From: a virus | Virus record (IMG/VR): IMGVR_UViG_3300037089_000574 | Coordinates: 1-20,694 of that record | Direction: 5' to 3' (one strand) | DNA length: 20,694 bases | In this document: positions 6,271-14,300 of the stretch, piece by piece | Position numbering within the stretch: the first letter of the stretch is position 1 | How the letters are laid out: each line of letters begins with the position of its first letter | The notes under the pieces: model-generated | Told to the model about the DNA's origin: nothing | The model's input: only the letters and a program-made list of their open reading frames with translations | Databases searched by the model: none | Translations under genes and position numbers: made by a program

Positions 6271-8391
6271 ATGAGTGTTAAAGATATCAATCCCGATAAT
6301 ATTATTCAAAATGATAATGACGATCTGTTTCCCGAACACGTACCGTTAATCCCTCTTGACTTAAATCGAGAAAAACAAAAAGAAGAAATCAGAAAATTTG
6401 CTGCTGACCTTAGAAAGAAAGGCGGTACTGCTGAACCAATTATTGTTACAAAATCTGGCGTTGTTAAGAAAGCATCTGAATTAACTAAAGTAGAACAAGA
6501 AGAGGAAGTTGTTCGTTGTGGTATGAGTCCATTTTATTTTATTGAAACATATCTTACGGTCTTCGACTTAACACAAGGTACTGCTGGTTTGATAGTGCCC
6601 TTTAAGTTGTTTGATTTTCAGAAAGAATTGATACATACCTATATGGAGAATCGTTTTGTTGTGGCTAACAAATATCGTCAGGCAGGTGTTTCAACAACCA
6701 CTTGTGCTTATATTGCATGGTATGTAATGTTCAATTCAAACAGGCAAGTTGCTATTGTTGCTGACAAACTTGAAACAGCACGTGATGAAATCATGAGTGA
6801 TGTTGTTTTATTCATAGAAGGTTGTCCTAAATGGTTAAGACCAAAAACTGGTAGAGAGAGTATAAAAAATCTTAAAGACACTCAGAAAGATAAAATTTAT
6901 GACAATAATTCAAGAATAGGTGCTTTCTCTTCTAAAGGTCTTCGTGGTATGACACCAACATTGATTTTTTGGGATGAAACTGCATGGACAGAAAAAGGTG
7001 ATAAGTTCTGGACTGCTGCAAGACCTACTCTGGGTACTGGTGGTGGTGCAATCATGGTTTCAACTCCTTCAGGTCTTGATGCAGTATTCTACAAACATTT
7101 TATGGGTGCACGAGAATTAAATGAGGAAGGAAAAGGTAAAAATGGTTTTACTGCAGTTGAAATTTGGTGGTATAACGACCCAAGATATAATAAAGGTCTT
7201 GTGTGGTTAAAGAATAAAGGCAAAGAAAATGAAATTAAAATAGTTGATGAAGGTTGGGACAATAAAAAGAGAATCCAAATGATGGATGATGGCTGGGAAG
7301 CAAGTTCTCCTTGGTTTCAAGAACAAATTGATGGTTCAAATGGAGATATGCGTAAAATTGCACAGGAACTTTTATGTTCTTTCCTTGGTTCTGGTGACAA
7401 CTTCATTGCAGAAGAATATTTGAAACGTATTGAAGACGAAGAAGTGTTACCACCAATTCGTCAGGAATATACTGATAAAAATGTATGGATTTGGGAAGAC
7501 CCAATTGTGGGTGAAGATTACATCATGGCACTGGATGCCTCACCCGGACACGGAGAAGATAATTCTACTATGAATATGCTTAAAACAAAGGAAGTTATAG
7601 AAGAAAAAATTATTACAAAAAACGGTAAAACCAAAAAGTATAAAATAAAAAGACACAGGGTTGAACAGGTTGCTGAATATTATGGTAAAGTTACTCCACA
7701 AATGCTTGCTGAAATTGCACTTCAATATGGTAAAGCATATAATAATGCTTATGCTGTAGTTGATATCACTGGTGGTTATGGTGTACAAACAGTTGAAAAA
7801 TTACTTGAATATGGATATGAAAATGTTCATCATGCAGAAGTAACACATAAACCAAGTAGAGACAGATTACAAGGCTATATTAAAAAAGGTCAGAAAACTA
7901 TGGCTGATGGAACAGTTATAAACGTAGACTTGATACCCGGATTCTTCATCGGCACTAACCGTGCTTCAGTAGTTCTTGAATTACAAAGATCAATTCACTT
8001 AAAAGACGTTATAATTCACTCAATTAGATTATTAAACGAGTTAAAAACTTTTGTTACCGTCCCCGGTAATCGTGTTGCAGATCATAAACGTTCATTTCAT
8101 GATGATTCAATTATGGGACTATCTCTTGGTTTGTATGTACTTAATTTTGATATGGCTCGTTACAAACAAAGTAAAGGTATTACAGAAAAAATGCTTAATG
8201 CTATTATCACTGTCAATGAAATGAATGAGATTGGAAAGAGATTAAATAGTAGAACTGGTAATACACAAACCATTAGGGATACCAATGTTAAGAATAAGCC
8301 AATGATTTCACCCAATAGCACATCACCATTAAATCCCTATGGAGCAAATGCGTGGTTATTTAATGGTTTGAAAGAGAAAAAGAAAAATTAA
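6271..8391 (+). CDS. terL: Large terminase subunit (DNA-packaging ATPase and nuclease)
   Basis: This is the motor that pumps DNA into the prohead through the portal and cuts concatemers. The ATPase part has a Walker A-like YRQAGVST at 135-142, Walker B LIFWDETA at 231-238 with the catalytic Glu after the Asp, and a coupling-type motif MVSTPSG at 262-268. The C-terminal RNase H-like nuclease has acidic residues at D422 (MALDASPG), D498 (VVDITGGYG) and D611/D612 (FHDDS). The length of 706 aa is somewhat above T4 gp17 (610 aa); extra sequence includes a Lys-rich insertion around 440-463 and a Ser/Pro/Asn tail. The portal gene follows immediately, as expected in a packaging module. No small terminase gene was recognised nearby. 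Confidence 0.96.
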   Translation: MSVKDINPDNIIQNDNDDLFPEHVPLIPLDLNREKQKEEIRKFAADLRKKGGTAEPIIVTKSGVVKKASELTKVEQEEEVVRCGMSPFYFIETYLTVFDLTQGTAGLIVPFKLFDFQKELIHTYMENRFVVANKYRQAGVSTTTCAYIAWYVMFNSNRQVAIVADKLETARDEIMSDVVLFIEGCPKWLRPKTGRESIKNLKDTQKDKIYDNNSRIGAFSSKGLRGMTPTLIFWDETAWTEKGDKFWTAARPTLGTGGGAIMVSTPSGLDAVFYKHFMGARELNEEGKGKNGFTAVEIWWYNDPRYNKGLVWLKNKGKENEIKIVDEGWDNKKRIQMMDDGWEASSPWFQEQIDGSNGDMRKIAQELLCSFLGSGDNFIAEEYLKRIEDEEVLPPIRQEYTDKNVWIWEDPIVGEDYIMALDASPGHGEDNSTMNMLKTKEVIEEKIITKNGKTKKYKIKRHRVEQVAEYYGKVTPQMLAEIALQYGKAYNNAYAVVDITGGYGVQTVEKLLEYGYENVHHAEVTHKPSRDRLQGYIKKGQKTMADGTVINVDLIPGFFIGTNRASVVLELQRSIHLKDVIIHSIRLLNELKTFVTVPGNRVADHKRSFHDDSIMGLSLGLYVLNFDMARYKQSKGITEKMLNAIITVNEMNEIGKRLNSRTGNTQTIRDTNVKNKPMISPNSTSPLNPYGANAWLFNGLKEKKKN

Positions 8392-8394
8392 TAT

Positions 8395-8403
8395 GTATTT
8401 ATA
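8395..8403 (+). promoter_or_regulatory. GTATTTATA motif, distal copy before the portal gene
   Basis: An exact GTATTTATA starting four bases after the terL stop. A second copy lies 36 bases downstream. The segment between them (about 8409-8430) can form a weak hairpin from ATGA and TCAT arms. Confidence 0.5.
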
Positions 8404-8430
8404 TTCACATGACTTTTCACGGAAATCATA

Positions 8431-8439
8431 GTATTTATA
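8431..8439 (+). promoter_or_regulatory. GTATTTATA motif, proximal copy before the portal gene
   Basis: An exact GTATTTATA ending 24 bases before the portal ATG, followed by A/T-only sequence. Two tandem copies before the portal suggest a stronger or doubly used start. Confidence 0.6.
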
Positions 8440-8463
8440 AAAAAGTATAAAAAATTATAAAAA

Positions 8464-10479
8464 ATGGCTGACGAAAAAAAAGGCGGAACAATATATCAAC
8501 AACTTACTCAGTTTTTGAATGTTGGTGGCATGGATTTACAAACTGCACAACCAACGGTATCTGCAAGCACTCCACCTAAAGAAAGTAAAATTATTATCAA
8601 GGGTACTTCACCCGAAGAAATACATAGAAAAGGATTAGAGTTACAACAGAAACAAGAACTTCAAAATAAGTTCTTCCGTACCACAGACAGAGGTTTTCAG
8701 AAAGCACTTCAATATGAAGCAGCCAGACTTCCAGCATATATTGACTATGAAGGTATGGAGTATTACCCAATCATTTCAAGTGCATTGGATTTATTCATGG
8801 AAGAAGCAACTACCATTGGTTTGAATGGTAAGATGCTTAATGTTTATAGCAATAAAGAACGTATTAAAATGCTTTTGGAAGAGTTCTTTTATGATACTGT
8901 AAATGTGAATGTTAACTTACCTTTCTGGGTAAGAAATACGGTTAAATATGGTGACAACTTTGTATTATTATATGGTGAAAGAAAGAAAGGTATTACTCAC
9001 GTAAAACAATTGGTTAATTATGAGATTGAAAGATATGAAAGAATCCAGAATGGTAAGCCAAGTGTGAAATTTAAAGAAAGAATGACAGGTGACGAATTCA
9101 ATGTATTTGAAATTGCTCACTTTAGACTTCTTGGTGATGATAAATATCTTCCTTATGGTTCATCAGTACTTAATAAGGTACGTAGAGTTTTCAGACAGTT
9201 AGTTATGGCTGAAGATGCTATGTTAACTTATCGTATTATTCGTGCAGGTGAAAAGAAAGTATTCAAAATTGACGTTGGTAACATAGATGAAGACGATATT
9301 GAAGAATATATCTACAAGGTTGCCACCAAGTTTAAAAAAACTGCACAGGTAGCTCCGAATGACGGACAGATCGATTATCGTTTCAATATACTTGGTAACG
9401 ATGAAGATTATTTCCTTCCAGTAAGAAACGCAAATACACAAACAGGTATTGATACACTCCCCGGAGCAACGAACTTAGACGCAATACAAGACATTGAGTA
9501 TCTTCGTGATAACTTATTTATTGGTCTTGGTATACCAAAACCATTCTTATCATTTCAAGATGCTGCTGGTGCTGGTAAAAACATGGCACAATATGATATA
9601 AGATTCTCTAAAAAGATCAATCGTATTCAACAGGCAATGATTCAAGAACTCAATAAAATGGCAATGATACATTTGTATCTGTTGGGTTATAGCGGTGAAG
9701 ATTTAAGCGACTTTACATTGACACTTACCAATCCAAGTACACAACAAGAATTGCTTAAGTCAGAATTGTTACGTGAAAAAGCTCAAACATATACTGAATT
9801 AACACGTGCTGAAGCTGGTATTGCTGCAATGTCACATACTGGTGCAAAACGTATGTTATTCAATATGAGTGATAGAGAAATTGTTGAAGACTTGAAACAA
9901 CAAAAAATGGAAAAAGTTGTTATGCAAGAACTTATGGATTCTCCTGTTACAATTAAGAAATCAGGTTTATTTACAGACATAGATAAAAGATTCGGTGAAC
10001 CAGAAGCTGCATTAATTGGTGCTCCTACAACTGGTGGTACTGAAGGTGCTCCACCTGCTGGTGGTGCTCCTGCTGGTATGCCTCCTGCTGGCGGTGGTGG
10101 AATGCCACCTGCTGGTGGTGCTGGTGGCGGTATGCCACCTGCTGGTGCTGGTGGTGCTCCTGCTGGTGGTGCTGCTGGTGGCGGTATGCCACCTTTAGCT
10201 GAATCAAGAATGACTGAACAGCAATATAATGATCATCTTGAAAAATTAGTGTTCGGTACAACTAAACAGCCAGAACAGAAACAGGAAAACAGACATAGAG
10301 AGATCATTAAAGAAAATGATATGATCAATACTAAATTAAATAAAAACGCTGAAGACATGATTAATGAAATCAACATTTTACTTAAGAATACTGAAAGCAT
10401 TAATGAACAACAAAAAGTCAACGAATCAGAAGATATTGATTTTGAAAACATTGAGAACATCGAATTAAATGAAGAATAA
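8464..10479 (+). CDS. Portal vertex protein (T4 gp20-like) with Pro/Gly/Ala-rich extension
   Basis: The portal forms the dodecameric ring at the head vertex through which DNA passes and onto which terminase docks. The T4-type signature is clear at about 252-273: AMLTYRIIRAGEKKVFKIDV, followed by GNI. Other portal-like parts are YEGMEYYPIISSALDLFMEE (95-114) and the region near 350-362 ending GLGIPKPFLSF. T4 gp20 is 524 aa and this protein is 671. Most of the excess is after residue 519: a low-complexity stretch of PPAGG, GMPPAGG and GGAPAGG units (about 519-577), then a charged helical tail rich in Asn, Glu and Lys. The site PLAE-S at about 577-581 fits the (I/L)xE cleavage pattern of prohead proteases, so the tail might be removed on maturation; that is inference. 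Confidence 0.93.
   Translation: MADEKKGGTIYQQLTQFLNVGGMDLQTAQPTVSASTPPKESKIIIKGTSPEEIHRKGLELQQKQELQNKFFRTTDRGFQKALQYEAARLPAYIDYEGMEYYPIISSALDLFMEEATTIGLNGKMLNVYSNKERIKMLLEEFFYDTVNVNVNLPFWVRNTVKYGDNFVLLYGERKKGITHVKQLVNYEIERYERIQNGKPSVKFKERMTGDEFNVFEIAHFRLLGDDKYLPYGSSVLNKVRRVFRQLVMAEDAMLTYRIIRAGEKKVFKIDVGNIDEDDIEEYIYKVATKFKKTAQVAPNDGQIDYRFNILGNDEDYFLPVRNANTQTGIDTLPGATNLDAIQDIEYLRDNLFIGLGIPKPFLSFQDAAGAGKNMAQYDIRFSKKINRIQQAMIQELNKMAMIHLYLLGYSGEDLSDFTLTLTNPSTQQELLKSELLREKAQTYTELTRAEAGIAAMSHTGAKRMLFNMSDREIVEDLKQQKMEKVVMQELMDSPVTIKKSGLFTDIDKRFGEPEAALIGAPTTGGTEGAPPAGGAPAGMPPAGGGGMPPAGGAGGGMPPAGAGGAPAGGAAGGGMPPLAESRMTEQQYNDHLEKLVFGTTKQPEQKQENRHREIIKENDMINTKLNKNAEDMINEINILLKNTESINEQQKVNESEDIDFENIENIELNEE
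10033..10197 (+). repeat. Low-complexity GCTGGTGG-type repeat encoding PPAGG-like units
   Basis: Irregular tandem units built from CCACCTGCTGGTGG and GGTGCTCCTGCTGG lie inside the portal gene and encode Pro-Pro-Ala-Gly-Gly, Gly-Met-Pro-Pro and Gly-Ala-Pro-Ala blocks. They stay in frame and are much richer in G+C than the surrounding sequence. Such tracts change length easily by slippage. Confidence 0.8.
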
Positions 10480-10503
10480 AATAATCGTTTATAACTAATT
10501 ACA

Positions 10504-10512
10504 GTATTTATA
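10504..10512 (+). promoter_or_regulatory. GTATTTATA motif for the 261-aa gene
   Basis: An exact GTATTTATA in the 52-base gap after the portal gene, ending 19 bases before the ATG at 10532. Confidence 0.6.
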
Positions 10513-10531
10513 ATAAATCGAATAAGATCGT

Positions 10532-11317
10532 ATGAAAAGCATCAATATAGGAATCGTTAATTTAGTAGTTTCCAAGAAATTAAAGGACGCTTACTTTAGT
10601 AATACTTTAATTGAAGAATCGAAACAATTAACCAATAGCTTTTTCAATGTGATAAAAAATTCTCCAATCTTACAGTTGGAATTTAAAGTGTTTAGCAACA
10701 TTGAAAATAAACATATTGAAAATGATTTGGTTGCAACTCGTTATATTGACAATAATATTAAATTGTTTGAAGTTTATACACTTGATGAACTTGAAAAAGA
10801 ACATTTGAAACTAAAACCATTTCTTACTGAAGATATTCAGGTTGACGACAATAAAGTAGGACTATATATTGCTGTTGGTAATTTAATTAAAGAATCACTC
10901 AGCAATTATGATATAGTAGATGTTGATAACATTCATGAATCATTCGAAACTGTGTTAAATCACGTTAAATGTACCAAGCAAACAATTACAGAAGTAGTTG
11001 AACCTACTGAGCTTATAAATGAAGACGTTATTGAAATTGCAATCGATAAGTTTAATGCTAAATATGAATCCTTATCTGAAGACGATAGGACTTTGCTTCA
11101 GAAACTTATAAGATCAGACGATAAGGCAAAAGAAAATCTTCTTGAAAGCTATAAGAACGAAGACATTTCTATATTGGAAAGCGTTCATGAAGAAAATGCT
11201 GTTGTTAAAGATAGAGTAGCAAGTACTGTTAAGACATTAAAGGAAATGAAATTCAGTCCAGAATCTGTGGATGATGATATCATTAGACTTCATGAACTTA
11301 AAAAAGACTTGTTATAA
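10532..11317 (+). CDS. Hypothetical protein next to the portal, 261 aa
   Basis: I do not recognise this protein. The N-terminal half (1-130) has a mixed pattern with hydrophobic strands (INIGIVNLVV, VGLYIAVGNLI). The C-terminal half (about 150-261) is acidic, Lys/Glu-rich and helical, resembling a coiled coil. It has no membrane segment or catalytic motif. Its place between the portal and the gp21-like protease corresponds to where T4 carries the small prohead-core genes 67 and 68, so an assembly or core role is possible, on position alone. Its stop is one base from the stop of the convergent minus-strand gene, with no terminator between them. Confidence 0.7.
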   Translation: MKSINIGIVNLVVSKKLKDAYFSNTLIEESKQLTNSFFNVIKNSPILQLEFKVFSNIENKHIENDLVATRYIDNNIKLFEVYTLDELEKEHLKLKPFLTEDIQVDDNKVGLYIAVGNLIKESLSNYDIVDVDNIHESFETVLNHVKCTKQTITEVVEPTELINEDVIEIAIDKFNAKYESLSEDDRTLLQKLIRSDDKAKENLLESYKNEDISILESVHEENAVVKDRVASTVKTLKEMKFSPESVDDDIIRLHELKKDLL

Positions 11318-11318
11318 T

Positions 11319-14300
11319 TTATGCTTTATTTGGCGAATTAAAAAAATCTCTTTTCATCATATTCAAATCAATTTCATTTTTAGAATTTTGGTTTCCTTTA
11401 ACTTTACCTTGTGGACTAAATTGCCATACAGTCCATCCCTCATTTCCCTTTTTTGGGTCAGAATTAGGTTTTGCCCATGCAGTTGCAATTGAAGGGGGAG
11501 TTACTTCTGGAGTATATGGATATTGAGCATGCCATAAAGTAATATTATTAAAGTTTCCAGTTGTGTGGTCATCAAGCCAAGGCTTACCACTATAAAGAAT
11601 CATATTATATTTCGCAGCTTTTACTACTGAAATAAAAGTATTAATCCACAAATTATTATTTGGTTTAATTAGTGACCATTTTTTATTTCTTTCATCATCA
11701 TCTTCAATATCCAATATAAGAGGAAAGTCGGGTTTATTTGGTAAGTTATTTACGGTGCTTACAAAAAAGTTTGCCTGTTTGGTTGCATCTGCAATAATAT
11801 CAGCATTAACACTTGCGCCTCTATATTGTTCTGCATAGTGATAGTAACCAATTTTAAGTCCTGCTGCTTTTGCACCAATAGAATTTGCTACTACCTGACT
11901 ATCTTTAAAAGTACCCTGACTTGTTTTCATTAATGCAAATTCAATTTTTGGATTGTTATTACTTGGGTCAGTATTCATTTTGCTGCTATTAACGGCAAGA
12001 TTCCAGTTAAAGTTTCCTTGGGCATATGACACATCAACACCATAAACAGAGTTAAATGCATCTAATCTTGCCTGTGATATGGATTGTGCCAATGCTTTTG
12101 TAGCTTCGCCAGCACCTTGTGTATATGGATTTGTTTGATCAGAATCTCCACCGTCATATCCTAAGATTGCTGCTGCATTTAATACTCTTGGTACGGGATA
12201 TCTAAGTATTTTTGTACCAGAAAAATTTGTTGTCATTTTATTGGGTTCAATATTATGTTCAACAGTTAGAATAATATATGCTCCACTAAATAAAGGCACA
12301 TTTTCTAATTGAAAATATTGTGTTGGTTGTATCATGGCATTACCCAAACCAGTAATGGTGGCTCTATATGCTCTATTTTCATAAAGACTATATAAGTTTT
12401 GTCCTTTAGGTACTGGTGATTGTATTTTATTATCACCAGCTAATCTTGCCAATATTTGAATACTTTCGTTTGTTTCTGGGTATTCTTTACTATCAATCTT
12501 AATGTCATTAAACATTGACTGATTTTGTTCGCCAAATCTAACCCTGAATGCCCTTACTTGCCTCCAAGGAAATCCCATATTTTTTGTTTCTTGTTTACCG
12601 TCTTCTGAATTAATATCAATTGTTGGCGGTTTTGTTTTAAAATCAATTGTAGCCTGACTTCCACCTAAGTCAGTAATACCGTCATCAGTAAAACCGTTTG
12701 CAACACCAGTTGGATAACTTGATGAACCACCTATGTACATACAAACAAAAGCTGGTTGTGGTGTTGAATGTACATCTGTGCTGATCTTAAATGATTCAAT
12801 CCAGTTTTGCTGAGTATATGACATAAAGTTTTGTAACGGAAAGAATTCAAATCCATTCAATGATAATAATTGTGATATCACACTAAATATTGAAATGTTC
12901 GGGTCTTCAAGCATTTGTGAAAGAATTTCACAATTCAATATAGTATTACCAATTGGATTCATTGCTCTGTCAACAAATGCAAATGAATCGATTAGTCTTT
13001 TATTATTTTCATTTGATGGATAACCCTTAGTGTTAGCTCCATCAGGATTTGTAAGCCATTTGTCGTTAATGTTTTTAAATGAATAATATGTTTGTGTTAT
13101 AATGTCCTCATCACCTTTTAGTTTTTGTTGTGCCACTTCTTCTTTTTTAAGATCATCTTGTTTTGTGTTTATATTTGCCAATAGTTCAGCAAAAAATATC
13201 TTAAAGAAAGAATCATTAATTGTTTTTATTTTTGTATTTCCAGTATTAGCATTTAGTGTTTGAAGTGATGTATAACCGACCTTTGTTGCGCCTGTACTAA
13301 ATGTTGATTCGCTATAATTTACAATATTTGTTCTGGTGATCATAGGTGAAAGAATTTCATAATACCTGAAGCCAGAACCATTTTCTGTTGATTTTGGGTC
13401 TAAATAATATTTATATGAAAGAAATTTTACGATCTTTTGATTAATTAATCTGTCCTTTACGTCAGAATATAATCCCTGAACACCACTTAATATTGAAGTG
13501 TATTGTTGACTCATGAATGTATCAAACTGAGCTTTATATATTGCTTTATCGTTTGCTGATAAATAATGATTTATGTCATGAATATCAGCAAAGATAAACA
13601 GTCCTAAACTGTCTAAAACCTTTCCTTCGCCAGTGGTGAAAAAATCAGTTATTGTTTGTGTTGTAAATGTTGTATCGCTACCTTCAATTGCCGTTAATAA
13701 TGCGCCAATATATGCGGGTAAGTATTTTGGTGTTTCTAAAACCCCTGCAATGGTGAATAGCAATGGATTTAATCTATTTGGATATTGATTAAACGGACTT
13801 AGAGTATAACCATAATTAGATAAAAACATCAAGGCACTTAATTTCTGGTTGTATAACGGATTAGTACCACTAATTATTGTGTTATAAATTTGATCATCAT
13901 GTTCTGATAATTGTGATATCCAAGGATTAATGATATTATCAAAATTTCTTAAACTTGCAGCATCACTTTTAACATATCCACCAATTTGATAAAAATATGT
14001 GTTTCCGCTTGCCAATAAAGGTGCAATATATTTGGTACTCGGTTGAATTTTCATGTCTTCTGTTGATTGACCATATGGATTTAAACTCGAATATCCTGTA
14101 CCAAACGCATTTGAATCCAAGAATCTTGTATTAATATTAACACCTTGATTATCTGTAATTACTTTGTCTGTGTCAATCTTTCCGTCTTTACTGTATTGAT
14201 CAGCAACATATAGTAAATTTTCATTTGTAAAATTATAGAAACTTTGATGTTCTCTACCTAAAAATATGTTTCCAAATAGACCTCTTAAAACTCCGTTTTG

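Noticed and set aside
10033-10197. Repeat tract considered as a CRISPR array
   Set aside because: Units are irregular, stay in the portal reading frame and have no unique spacers.
10016-10261. Open frames on both strands across the portal PPAGG region
   Set aside because: They are by-products of the GCTGGTGG-type repeat; products are Leu/Val-only or His/Gln-only low complexity.
13408-13415. TATTTATA on the plus strand inside the hub-lysozyme gene
   Set aside because: It is antisense within a coding region, lacks the preceding G or C and no gene starts after it. A chance match in AT-rich DNA is likely.
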